NCBI RefSeq assembly: GCF_006715045.1
Contig: NZ_VFML01000001.1
Coordinates: 2,448,501 to 2,512,500, forward strand
DNA: 64,000 bases
Source of the DNA: Amycolatopsis cihanbeyliensis
Lineage (GTDB): Bacteria > Actinomycetota > Actinomycetes > Mycobacteriales > Pseudonocardiaceae
Direction: 5' to 3'
The notes under the pieces were generated by a model, which saw only the letters and a list, made by a program, of their open reading frames with translations, was not told where the DNA came from and made no database searches. This document shows positions 33,601 to 41,507 of the stretch, piece by piece (positions within the stretch are counted from its first letter, which is position 1; every line of letters begins with the position of its first letter). Made by a program: the position numbers and the translations under genes.

Positions 33601-34681
33601 CGGCGGTGAGGGAGAGCACGGCTTCCAACCGGTCGCCGTCGGCGAGACCGAGCACCGCGGCGGGATTCCCGCGTTCCAGCCGGGCACGCTCCCTGGCCCC
33701 GCGCCTGCCACGCAGCTCGAGTTCGTCCAGCGGCCCCAGCGTCCAGCCACCGCCCTGTCGAACCGCGTGCGGGCCGGCCGGATCGAACAGCCGCCAAGTC
33801 TGCTCGGCCACCGCCTTCGGATCGCTTCCGGCGAGCGGCACCAGGTCGGCGGGCATCAGGCGACCGGTGCCCAGGGCCCGCTCGTCCAGCACCACCGTGC
33901 TGATCCGGCCGAGCTCGCGCAACACCGACCGGTTCATCACCAGCACGCCGCGCCTGGCCAGCACCCTGCCGAGGTGGGCACCGAAGGCATCCTGACCGGC
34001 CCGCGTCGCCTTGGGCAACGCGGCCAACCCGAACGCGGCCGCGCGCCGGGGGCCGACGAACGGGACGGCGGCGGTCGCCACGATGCCACCGAATCGCATG
34101 GCGTCGCGCTCGTAGGCATCCTGCGGCGACTCCGGTACCGAGGCTGCACGCTCGGGCGCCACCGGGACCACCTCGGGGCCGTCGACCAGCCGCTCCTGCG
34201 CGGCCCGCCAGGCGCGCTGATGCTCGCGGGCCTCTCGCCACTGCTCGACGCGCTGCGCGGCGTCCAGCAGCGTGCCCTCGCCACCGGAGGCGAAACCCTG
34301 GGCCAGCGCGCCCGCGATCGAGGTCGCGGAGTCGGCGCGCTCCCGGCCGCCGGCCCGTTCGGCCAGCCACGCACGTAACCGGGGATGGTGGTCGGCCACC
34401 GAGGGCAGGGCGGCCAGTTCGGTCGGGACCGGTGCCCACGGCAGGAGCCTGGTCAGCATCGACAGCCCGAAGCCCGCGAGGTCCCCGGCCAAGGTGGACA
34501 CCAGGTAGGTGCCATGGAGGCCGTCCGAAGGGTGGTGCGAGTCCTCGGTGCACTCGGCCCGCTGGGTCGGACGTGGCCCGGTCAGCGGGGACAGCGCGAG
34601 CCCGGTGAGCTCGCGGGCCGTCCCCGCCGCCGCGCCGAGGGCGAACAGTGGTCCCGGAATCCGCGCACCCAGTAGTTTCAT
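30629..34681 (-). CDS. Large P-type ATPase, CtpI-like
   Basis: About 1350 aa. The C-terminal half is a full P-type pump: LTGESLP actuator loop partner, phosphorylation motif DKTGTLTEG (Asp near residue 844), ATP domain, hinge MTGDGANDAPAIR near 1106, then membrane helices. The N-terminal ~650 residues look like a second, degenerate pump unit without DKTGT, as in mycobacterial CtpI. Ion specificity cannot be read. ATG 34681 lacks a strong ribosome site. The stop at 30629 lies exactly at the truncated IS, so the last residues may have been altered by that event. Confidence 0.85.
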   Translation of the reverse strand: MKLLGARIPGPLFALGAAAGTARELTGLALSPLTGPRPTQRAECTEDSHHPSDGLHGTYLVSTLAGDLAGFGLSMLTRLLPWAPVPTELAALPSVADHHPRLRAWLAERAGGRERADSATSIAGALAQGFASGGEGTLLDAAQRVEQWREAREHQRAWRAAQERLVDGPEVVPVAPERAASVPESPQDAYERDAMRFGGIVATAAVPFVGPRRAAAFGLAALPKATRAGQDAFGAHLGRVLARRGVLVMNRSVLRELGRISTVVLDERALGTGRLMPADLVPLAGSDPKAVAEQTWRLFDPAGPHAVRQGGGWTLGPLDELELRGRRGARERARLERGNPAAVLGLADGDRLEAVLSLTAEQASGVNTVTAAARRTGLPVLRPSAGADMAATVRELRSEGEVVLLVSGDRAALGAADCGLGVYPADARRPWGAHLLLGEDLDAAALLVEAADAARRLGAEDVRLAKVATGVGAISALQGGRARGGAAARGMRAVNAGAAVAMANGHRHARRLRPPEVTAEAGPSTAGWHLMPAEAVLRELDTSAEGLGGAAVRERARERGTVAARGTSLGSAFLAELANPLTPVLAGGAALSATVGSPVDAALVAGVTGLSAFLGSIQQVRTDRELAELLNRSAVTAHVRRDGRERTLSADELVVGDVVLLAAGDVVPADCRLLEADGLEQDESALTGESLPVAKDPAPVVAAEIAGRSAMLYEGTTVAAGTAVGVVVAVGDDTEAGRGMALARERAPRAGVEQRLAELTRNSMPLALGSAGAVAGAGLLHRVPLRESMSAAVNLAVASVPEGLPFLVNAAQLASARRLAEHGALVRNPRSVEALGRVDVLCFDKTGTLTEGTLAVSEVDDGRSRHRITALGESTRRVLAAALRATPAAERVEDLPHATDRAVLAGAARAGVPPESGAERWRLVREIPFEPSRGYHAAVGESASGPLLSVKGAPEAVLPRCAIDGGERKRLTTRMKQLAESGHRVLAVAEGEPAEDDRVAELRFRGFVAIADPVRGSAAPAAARLREAGVHIVMITGDHPATGEAIADEVNPGNGGLHVVTGPELDELDDEALAERLLRVDVVARCSPAQKVRIIQAYQGLGRTVAMTGDGANDAPAIRLADVGIALGARGTPAARAAADVVVTDDRLETIIAALVEGRAMWASVRESLGVLLGGNLGEITFSVLGALTTGRSQLTARQFLLVNLLTDLAPALAIALRRPDGGAVQDLLREGPENSLGGALRREIALRAGTTAAGASLAWWLARLTGRRRRAGTVALAALVGTQLGQTMFTGGRSVSVVATGLGSAAVLGLAIQTPGLSRFFGCTPLGPVGWGIAIGSAGAASLTGALLG

Positions 34682-34724
34682 CGGCCGAGGATGCCCGGAA
34701 CCGGGCCGGATTATGCGGGAAGGC

Positions 34725-35783
34725 TCAGCCGAGTGCGGCCGCGATCGCCGAGCCGAGTTGTGCCGTGGTGGCGGTTCCGCCGAGGTCCGGCGTGGCCACG
34801 GCTCCCTCGGCGAGCACCTTTTCCACGGCGGTGGTGACCGCGTTGGCCGCACCCGTCCGGCCGAGGTGTTCGAGCAACATCGCACCGGTCAGCACCTGCG
34901 CGACCGGGTTCGCGATGCCCTGGCCCGCGATGTCCGGCGCGCTGCCGTGCACGGCCTCGAACATGGAAGGGAACTCACCCGGTGGGTTGATGTTGCCGGA
35001 GGGTGCCATGCCGAGGCCACCCGTCACCGCGGCGGCGAGGTCGCTCAGGATGTCCCCGAACAGGTTCGAGGCGACCACCACGTCGAGGCGTTCCGGCTGC
35101 TGCACCATCCGCGCGGCGAGCGCGTCCACATGGCACTGCTCGCTCGCCACGTTGGGGTACTCCGCGGCGACCTCGGCGAAGATCTCGTCCCAGTACGGCA
35201 TCGAATGGATCAGCCCGTTGGACTTGGTGGCCGAGCACACCCTGCCCTTGCGGTTGACCGCCAACTCGAAGGCGTACCGGATGATCCGCTGCACACCGAC
35301 CCTGGTGAACACCGACTCCTGCAGCACGAACTCGCCGGGTTGCCCGGTGTTGTGGCGTCCACCGATCGCGGAGTACTCGCCCTCGGAGTTCTCCCGGACG
35401 ATCACCATCTCGAGTTCCTCGGCCGAGCGGCCGGCCAGCACGCTGGTGGTTCCGGGCAGCAGCTTCACCGGGCGCAGGTTCACGTACTGGGCGAACGCCC
35501 TGCGCAGCGGGATCAGCAGGCCCCACAGGGAGACGTGGTCGGGCACACCGGGGAAGCCCACCGCGCCGAGCAGGATCGCGTCGAAGGGCGCGAGTTGCTC
35601 GACCCCTTCGGCCGGCATCATCGTGCCGGTCCGGCTGTAGCGCTCGCAGCTCCAGTCGAACTCCGTCCACTCCAGACCGAATCCGTGCAGCTCGGCGGCC
35701 CGGTCGAGCACCTTGCGCGCCTCGATCGTGACGTCGACGCCGATCCCGTCGCCGGGGATGCCGGCGATGCGATAGGTGCTCAC
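34725..35783 (-). CDS. Tartrate dehydrogenase-like (isocitrate/isopropylmalate DH family)
   Basis: 352 aa. Family signatures: IPGDGIGVDVT at the start, RPVKLLPG, VIVRENSEGEYS, NLFGDILSDLAAAVTGGLGMAPSGNIN and FEAVHGSAPDIAGQGIANP. The MAPSGNIN and ENSEGEYS forms suit tartrate dehydrogenase/decarboxylase rather than LeuB. It oxidises a beta-substituted malate with Mn/Mg and NAD, often with decarboxylation. GTG start overlaps the aldehyde dehydrogenase stop (GTGA), so the two are coupled under the operator at 37293. Confidence 0.9.
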   Translation of the reverse strand: MSTYRIAGIPGDGIGVDVTIEARKVLDRAAELHGFGLEWTEFDWSCERYSRTGTMMPAEGVEQLAPFDAILLGAVGFPGVPDHVSLWGLLIPLRRAFAQYVNLRPVKLLPGTTSVLAGRSAEELEMVIVRENSEGEYSAIGGRHNTGQPGEFVLQESVFTRVGVQRIIRYAFELAVNRKGRVCSATKSNGLIHSMPYWDEIFAEVAAEYPNVASEQCHVDALAARMVQQPERLDVVVASNLFGDILSDLAAAVTGGLGMAPSGNINPPGEFPSMFEAVHGSAPDIAGQGIANPVAQVLTGAMLLEHLGRTGAANAVTTAVEKVLAEGAVATPDLGGTATTAQLGSAIAAALG

Positions 35784-37246
35784 AGGCTCACCGCGATGTA
35801 CTTGGTCTCCAGGAACTCGTCGATCCCCACGGTTCCGCCCTCGCGACCGAGGCCGGACTGCTTGATCCCGCCGAACGGCGCGGCCGGGTTCGACACGATG
35901 CCCTGGTTCAGGCCGATCATACCGGCCTCCAGCCGCTCGGACACCCGGAAGGCACGCTTCACATCGCCGGTGTAGAGGTAGCTGACCAGCCCGTACTCCG
36001 TGTTGTTGGCGGCCAGCACCGCGTCCTCCTCGGTGTCGAACACCGAGATCGGCGCCACCGGCCCGAAGATCTCCTCGTCCGCGAGCTTCGCGTCCGGCGG
36101 CACGTCGGTGAGCACGGTGGGCTGGTAGAAGTTCCCCGGACCGTCCACTGTGGCCCCGCCGGTGAGCACCCTGGCTCCCCGCTGCGCGGCGTCGTTGACC
36201 AGGCCGCTCACCTTCTCGACCGCCGCCTCGTCGATCAGCGGGCCGACCACCACACCCTCCTCGGTGCCCCGGCCGATCGGCAGTGCCGCCATCCGCTCGG
36301 TCAGCCGGCGGGAGAACTCCTCCACGATCCCGCGCTGCACGTAGAAGCGGTTGGCCGCGGTGCAGGCCTCACCGATGTTGCGCATCTTCGCCTGCATCGC
36401 GCCGTCCAGCGCGGCGTCCAGGTCGGCGTCGTCGAACACCAGGAAGGGCGCGTTGCCGCCGAGCTCCATCGAGGTGCGCAACACCTTGTCCGCGCACTGT
36501 TCCAGCAGCTTGCGCCCGACCGAGGTGGAGCCGGTGAAGGACAGCTTGCGGGCCCGCCCGTCGCGGATGATCGGCTCCATCACGCCACCCGAGTCGGTGG
36601 TGGTGAGCACGTTCAGCACCCCGTCCGGCAGGCCGGCGTCGGCCAGGATCCGGGTCAGCGCCAGCATGGAAAGCGGCGTCTGCGCGGCGGGTTTGATCAC
36701 CATCGTGCACCCGGCCGCGACCGCGGGCCCGATCTTGCGGGTGCCCATGGCCATCGGGAAGTTCCACGGTGTGATCAGGATGGACGGCCCGACCGGCTGC
36801 TTGGCGACCAGGAAGCGGCCACTGCCGTTCGGCGCCACCGCGTAGCCGCCGTCGATCCGCACGGCCTCCTCGGCGAACCAGCGGAAGAACTCGGCGGCGT
36901 AGGTGATCTCGCCGCGTGCCTCGGCCAGCGGCTTGCCCATCTCCAGGGTCATCAGCAGGGCCAACTCGTCGGCGCGGGCCATCAACGCCTCGTAGGCCCT
37001 GCGCAGGATCTCCCCGCGTTCCCGCGGCGGATGGTTCGCCCAGTCCGCCTGCGCGGCGACCGCCGCGTCCAGTGCGGCGATGCCGTCCTCGGGGGAGGCA
37101 TCGGCGATCTCGCACAGCACGCCGCCGGTCGAGGGGTCGTGCACGGGGAACGTCTTGCCGCCCGCGGCCTGGGTCCACTTGCCGCCGACGAACAGCTCCT
37201 TGTCGACCGTCTCGACAACGCTGGCTTCACTGGGCTTTGGGTTCAT
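35780..37246 (-). CDS. NAD(P)-dependent aldehyde dehydrogenase, succinate-semialdehyde DH-like
   Basis: 488 aa. Catalytic Cys is in NIGEACTAANRFYVQRG, the general-base Glu in MELGGNAPFLVF, and the nucleotide loop in FTGSTSVGRKLLEQ. The pattern LITPWNFPMAM and C-terminal GGIKQSGLGREGG fit the GabD class. It would oxidise the aldehyde made by the divergent aminotransferase. ATG 37246 follows AAGGAGTCAGGTGG. It shares the divergent promoter region containing the third palindrome. Confidence 0.92.
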   Translation of the reverse strand: MNPKPSEASVVETVDKELFVGGKWTQAAGGKTFPVHDPSTGGVLCEIADASPEDGIAALDAAVAAQADWANHPPRERGEILRRAYEALMARADELALLMTLEMGKPLAEARGEITYAAEFFRWFAEEAVRIDGGYAVAPNGSGRFLVAKQPVGPSILITPWNFPMAMGTRKIGPAVAAGCTMVIKPAAQTPLSMLALTRILADAGLPDGVLNVLTTTDSGGVMEPIIRDGRARKLSFTGSTSVGRKLLEQCADKVLRTSMELGGNAPFLVFDDADLDAALDGAMQAKMRNIGEACTAANRFYVQRGIVEEFSRRLTERMAALPIGRGTEEGVVVGPLIDEAAVEKVSGLVNDAAQRGARVLTGGATVDGPGNFYQPTVLTDVPPDAKLADEEIFGPVAPISVFDTEEDAVLAANNTEYGLVSYLYTGDVKRAFRVSERLEAGMIGLNQGIVSNPAAPFGGIKQSGLGREGGTVGIDEFLETKYIAVSL

Positions 37247-37292
37247 CCACCTGACTCCTTGTTTGCGCCGGTCCAGCAGCCATGCTATGCAT

Positions 37293-37304
37293 ATTGTCAA
37301 CAAT
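37293..37304. promoter_or_regulatory. GntR-type operator, copy 3
   Basis: ATTGTCAACAAT, perfect 12-bp palindrome with flanks T/C, in the 100-bp divergent region between aldehyde dehydrogenase and aminotransferase genes. It is the same core as copies 1 and 2, ten kilobases away, so one regulator probably governs both blocks. Confidence 0.75.
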
Positions 37305-37346
37305 CTACAAGGCTGGCATCCCCGGCCAGTTAGGAGCACCGCTGCC

Positions 37347-38600
37347 ATGGCACAGCTGTCCCCCCTGCTCAAGCAGGCCACCCCGGTCGTCGTCGACCAC
37401 GGCGAGGGTGCCTACCTCTACGACGTGGACGGCCGTCGTCACCTCGACTTCACCGCGGGCATCGGGGTGACCAGCACCGGCCACTGCCACCCGAAGGTGG
37501 TCAGCGCGGCGCAGGAGCAGGTCGGCAAGCTGATCCACGGCCAGTACACCACCGTCATGCACAAGCCGCTGCTCGAGCTGACGAGGCGGCTCGGCGAGGT
37601 ACTGCCGCGGGGGCTGGACTCGCTGTTCTTCGCCAACTCCGGCAGCGAGGCGGTGGAGGCCGCGCTGCGACTGTCCCGGCAGGCCACCGGCCGGCCGAAC
37701 GTCGTGGTGTTCCAGGGCGGCTTCCACGGCCGCACGGTGGCCGCGGCCTCGATGACCACCTCCGGTACGCGGTTCGGCGCCGGGATCTCCCCGCTGATGG
37801 CCGGGGTGCACGTGGCCCCGTTCCCGCACGCCTACCACTACGGCTGGGACGAGCGCACCGCCACCGAGTTCGCCCTGCGGGAGCTGGACTACCTGTTCGC
37901 GACGATGAGCGCGCCGAACGAGACCGCGGCCTTCTTCATCGAACCGATGCTCGGTGAGGGCGGTTACGTGCCGGCCAACCCGGAGTTCCTCGCCGGGCTG
38001 CGCGAGCGCGCCGACGAGCACGGCATCCTGCTGGTGATGGACGAGATCCAGACCGGGTTCGGTCGCACCGGCCGGTTCTGGGGGCACGAGCACTTCGGCG
38101 CGCGGCCGGATGTCGTGCTGATCGCCAAGGGCCTGGCCAGCGGCTTCCCGCTGTCCGCCGTGGCGGCCTCCGAGGAGCTGATGGGCAAGGCGTGGCCGGG
38201 CTCGCAGGGCGGGACCTACGGCGGTAACGCGGTCGCCTGCGCCGCGGCGCTGGCCACCCTGGAGGTGATCCAGGAGGAGGGCCTGGTGGAAAACGCGGCC
38301 GCCAGGGGCGCGCAGTTGCTCGGCGGGGCGCGCGCGATCGGCGAGAAGACCGCGGCCATCGGCGATGTGCGCGGGCTGGGCCTGCTGGTCGGGTCGGAGT
38401 TCACCACGCCGGACGGCAAGCCGGACAACGCCACCGCGCAGGCCGCGCAGAAGGCCGCCGCCGAGCGGGGACTGCTGCTGCTCACCTGCGGCGCCTACAT
38501 GAACGTGGTGCGGATGATCCCGCCGCTGGTGGTCAGCGCCGAGCAGATCGACGAGGCACTGGAGATCTGGGCCGACGTCGTGCAGTCGGTCGCGAAGTAA
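37347..38600 (+). CDS. Class III aminotransferase, GABA/4-aminobutyrate type
   Basis: 417 aa PLP enzyme. Substrate/PLP motifs: FFANSGSEAVEAALRLSRQATGR, GGFHGRT, VMDEIQTGFGRTG, and PLP Lys in LIAKGLASGFPLSAV near residue 262. It transfers the amino group of an omega-amino acid to 2-oxoglutarate or pyruvate, giving the semialdehyde for the neighbouring dehydrogenase. ATG 37347 has TAGGAG about nine bases upstream. It is followed by the DUF3830 gene. Confidence 0.92.
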   Translation: MAQLSPLLKQATPVVVDHGEGAYLYDVDGRRHLDFTAGIGVTSTGHCHPKVVSAAQEQVGKLIHGQYTTVMHKPLLELTRRLGEVLPRGLDSLFFANSGSEAVEAALRLSRQATGRPNVVVFQGGFHGRTVAAASMTTSGTRFGAGISPLMAGVHVAPFPHAYHYGWDERTATEFALRELDYLFATMSAPNETAAFFIEPMLGEGGYVPANPEFLAGLRERADEHGILLVMDEIQTGFGRTGRFWGHEHFGARPDVVLIAKGLASGFPLSAVAASEELMGKAWPGSQGGTYGGNAVACAAALATLEVIQEEGLVENAAARGAQLLGGARAIGEKTAAIGDVRGLGLLVGSEFTTPDGKPDNATAQAAQKAAAERGLLLLTCGAYMNVVRMIPPLVVSAEQIDEALEIWADVVQSVAK

Positions 38601-38621
38601 CCGAGAGCTGGGGAGAGACGC

Positions 38622-39122
38622 GTGGCCCGCTACATCACCATCACCCTGGACAAGCGCGGGGTGTCCTGCCGCGCCCGGCTGCTGGAGGCCGAGGCGCCGC
38701 GCACCTGCCGGGCGGTGTGGGACGCCCTGCCGCAGAGCAGCTCGGCCTACCACGCCAAGTACGCCCGCAACGAGGTGTACACGCTGGTGCCGCCGTTCGC
38801 CGAGCCCAAGCCGGGCCGGGAGAACCCGACGGTCACCCCGATTCCCGGGGACGTGGTGTACTTCGGCTTCGAGGCATGGGAGATCGGCAACCCGGCCTAC
38901 GGCTACGAGGACGGCAGCGAGGCGCACAGCGCGTCCGGCGCGACGGACCTGGCGATCTTCTACGGCCGGAACAACCTGCTGATCAACGGGGACGCCGGTT
39001 GGGTGCCCGGCAACGTGTTCGCGACGATCACCGAGGGTCTGGAGGAGATGGCGGCGGCCGCGCAGGACCTGTGGCTGCGCGGCGTGGAGGGCGAGACGCT
39101 GTCCTTCGCCCGCGCCGAGTAG
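38622..39122 (+). CDS. DUF3830 family protein
   Basis: 166 aa, the normal family length. Contains CRAVWDALPQSSSAYHAKYARNEVY and DVVYFGFEAWEIGN, then DLAIFYGRNNLLIN, the cyclophilin-like beta-barrel pattern of DUF3830. The family is uncharacterised but repeatedly sits with amidase, maleate-isomerase-like and aminotransferase genes (my recollection of such loci). GTG start after GGGGAGAG, 21 bp behind the aminotransferase. Confidence 0.88.
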   Translation: MARYITITLDKRGVSCRARLLEAEAPRTCRAVWDALPQSSSAYHAKYARNEVYTLVPPFAEPKPGRENPTVTPIPGDVVYFGFEAWEIGNPAYGYEDGSEAHSASGATDLAIFYGRNNLLINGDAGWVPGNVFATITEGLEEMAAAAQDLWLRGVEGETLSFARAE

Positions 39123-39144
39123 GCCGCCGCCTTCTCTCCCCGCC

Positions 39145-39993
39145 CTACTCGCCGCCGAGCGCGTCGAGGCGGGCGTACTGGTCGCCGGTCAGCCCCAGGC
39201 TGCCGGCGGCCACGTTCTCCTCGAGGTGGGCGCGGGTGGAGGTGCCGGGGATCGGCAACACCACCGGCGAGCGGTGCAGCAGCCAGGCCAGCGACACCTG
39301 CGCCGGGGTGGCGCCGAGCTCCGCAGCCACCTTCCCGACGGCCCCCGCCGACTCGGCGTGCCGCCCGTTCGCGATCGGAAGCCACGGGATGAACGCGATT
39401 CCCGCCCGCTCGCAGTAGTCCAGCACGTCCTCGGAAGCCCGGTCGGTGAGGTTGTACCGGTTCTGCACGCTGGCGATCTCGACGATCCCGCGAGCGGCCT
39501 CGAGCTGGGGCACGCTCACCTCGGACAGCCCGACCCGGGCGATCTTGCCCTCGTCCCGCATCTCGGCGAGCGCACCGAGCTGGTCCGCCAGCGGGACCTT
39601 CGGGTCGATGCGATGCAGCTGGAACAGCTCGATCCGCTCGATCCGCAGCCGACGCAGGGACAGCTCGATCTGCTGGCACAGGTACTCCGGGCGACCGAGC
39701 GGCACCCAGTCGCCCCGTGGCCTGCTCTGCCCGGCCTTGGTGGCGATCAGCAGCCCCTCCGGGTACGGGTGCAGCGCCTCGGCGAGCAGTTCCTCGTTGG
39801 CGCCGAGTGCGTAGGAGTCGGCGGTGTCGATGAAGTCCACGCCGAGCTCCACCGCACGCCGGGCCACCTCGAGCGCCGCCCGGTGCTCGGCGGGTGGTTT
39901 GCGGTCGTGCCCGGTCAGTCGCATGGCGCCGAAGCCGAGCCGGGACACCGAACGCGTCTCGTCGAAGGAAAACCTGGGTTCACATGCGGTCAT
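39145..39993 (-). CDS. Aldo/keto reductase
   Basis: 282 aa. Catalytic Asp/Tyr in FIDTADSYALG, Lys in IATKAG, His in LFQLHRID; C-terminal VVLPIPGTSTRAHLEENV is a cofactor-binding motif. It converges with the DUF3830 gene, 22 bp apart, and is divergent from the FAD oxidase. Substrate unknown; no GntR-type palindrome is seen upstream. Confidence 0.92.
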   Translation of the reverse strand: MTACEPRFSFDETRSVSRLGFGAMRLTGHDRKPPAEHRAALEVARRAVELGVDFIDTADSYALGANEELLAEALHPYPEGLLIATKAGQSRPRGDWVPLGRPEYLCQQIELSLRRLRIERIELFQLHRIDPKVPLADQLGALAEMRDEGKIARVGLSEVSVPQLEAARGIVEIASVQNRYNLTDRASEDVLDYCERAGIAFIPWLPIANGRHAESAGAVGKVAAELGATPAQVSLAWLLHRSPVVLPIPGTSTRAHLEENVAAGSLGLTGDQYARLDALGGE

Positions 39994-40113
39994 GCGCGCC
40001 AGCCTGCGATCCGGGGCGGGCAGGGCACCAGAGATTTAGCCCCAGTCGAATCCTCGACGAGTGGACTACCCTGCGGTAACCAACCGCAATGGCGCGAGAG
40101 GACGGGTGAGGCC

Positions 40114-41490
40114 GTGCTGAGCGACGTCGCTACCCGGCTGGCCGAGATCGTCGGCGAGCAGCAGGTGCTCACCGGGGACCAGATCTCCGCGGACTACGCC
40201 GGGGACGAGGCGCTCACCGTTCCCGGGCAGCAGCCGCGATTCCTGGCCCGGCCCGGAACGGCCGAGGAGGTGGCCGCGCTGCTGGTCGCCGCGGCGGAGC
40301 ACGGCGTTCCGGTCACCGCGCGCGGGTCCGGAACGGGGCTGTCCGGGGCCGCCCGACCCCGGCCGGACGGGCTGCTGGTGTCCTTCGAGCGGATGAACGC
40401 CGTGCTGGAGGTGGACACCGAGAACCACGTGGCCGTGGTCCAACCGGGCGTGACACTGTCCGAACTGGACGCCAGGACCGCCGAGGCCGGGCTGAACTAC
40501 ACCGTCTACCCCGGTGAGATGAGCGCGAGTGTCGGCGGCAACGTGGGCGCCAACGCGGGCGGGATGCGCGCGGTGAAGTACGGCGTGACCCGGCACAACG
40601 TGCTCGGGCTCCAGGCCGCGCTGCCCACCGGCGAGCTCATCCGGACCGGTGGCAAGCTCACCAAGATCTCCACCGGCTACGACCTCACCCAGCTCGTCAT
40701 CGGGTCGGAGGGCACGCTGGCGCTGGCCACCGAGGTCATCGTGAAGCTGTATCCGCGGCCGGCCCACGGCGTGACCGTGCTCGCCCCGTTCGAGGACCTG
40801 AACCAGGTGCTGGCCGTGGTGCCGCGGATCATCTCCAGCGGCCTCGCCCCGCACATCCTCGAGTACATCGACAACCTGACCATGGCGGCCATGACCTACG
40901 CCGCCGACCTCCGGCTGGGTGTCCCGGACGAGGTCCGCGACGCCTCCGGCGCCTATCTGGTGGTCGGCTTGGAGAACCGGACGGCCGCGTTGCTGGACGG
41001 CGACGTCGAACTGCTCGGCACCCTGCTCGGTGACCTCGGCGCCGCCGAGGTCTACGTGCTGGAGGGAAACGCGGCACGGACGTTGATCGAGGCGCGGGAG
41101 AAGGCGTTCTGGACGGCCAAGTCCATCGGTGCCGACGACGTGATCGATGTGGTGGTCCCACGCAGCGAGATGGCGGAGTTCCTCGCCAGTACGAGGGAAC
41201 TGGCGCTCAAGGCGGAGTCCGGGGTACTCGGCTGCGGGCACGCGGGGGACGGCAACGTGCATCTCGCCGTCTTCCAGAAGGACCCGGACAAGCGCAGGGC
41301 CCTGCTGCACGAGATCTTCGCCGAGGGGATGGCCGTGGGCGGCGCGATCTCCGGTGAGCACGGCATCGGCAACGCCAAGCGGGACCATTTCGTCGAGCTG
41401 GAGGACCCTGCCAAGCTCGAGTTGCTGCGGCGGATCAAGCAGGCCTTCGATCCCGCGGGCATCCTCAATCCGGGTGTACTCCTCGACTAG
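40114..41490 (+). CDS. FAD-linked 2-hydroxyacid oxidase/dehydrogenase, GlcD-like
   Basis: 458 aa of the FAD-binding type 4 (VAO) fold. FAD motif VTARGSGTGLSGAARP and PGEMSASVGGNVGANAGG; C-terminal HAGDGNVHLAVF and SGEHGIGNAKRD are the glycolate/D-lactate dehydrogenase signature. It oxidises a 2-hydroxy acid to the 2-oxo acid. GTG 40114 with GGTGAGG upstream; the frame reaches far upstream antisense to the aldo/keto reductase gene but has no homology there. Followed after 17 bp by a ThDP enzyme that could use the 2-oxo acid. Confidence 0.9.
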   Translation: MLSDVATRLAEIVGEQQVLTGDQISADYAGDEALTVPGQQPRFLARPGTAEEVAALLVAAAEHGVPVTARGSGTGLSGAARPRPDGLLVSFERMNAVLEVDTENHVAVVQPGVTLSELDARTAEAGLNYTVYPGEMSASVGGNVGANAGGMRAVKYGVTRHNVLGLQAALPTGELIRTGGKLTKISTGYDLTQLVIGSEGTLALATEVIVKLYPRPAHGVTVLAPFEDLNQVLAVVPRIISSGLAPHILEYIDNLTMAAMTYAADLRLGVPDEVRDASGAYLVVGLENRTAALLDGDVELLGTLLGDLGAAEVYVLEGNAARTLIEAREKAFWTAKSIGADDVIDVVVPRSEMAEFLASTRELALKAESGVLGCGHAGDGNVHLAVFQKDPDKRRALLHEIFAEGMAVGGAISGEHGIGNAKRDHFVELEDPAKLELLRRIKQAFDPAGILNPGVLLD

Positions 41491-41507
41491 TACAGAAAGC
41501 GAGCAGC

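Noticed and set aside
39226..40113. Long N-terminal extension of the GlcD-like frame
   Set aside because: Antisense to the aldo/keto reductase gene and composition is shadow-like; FAD-domain homology begins after GTG 40114.
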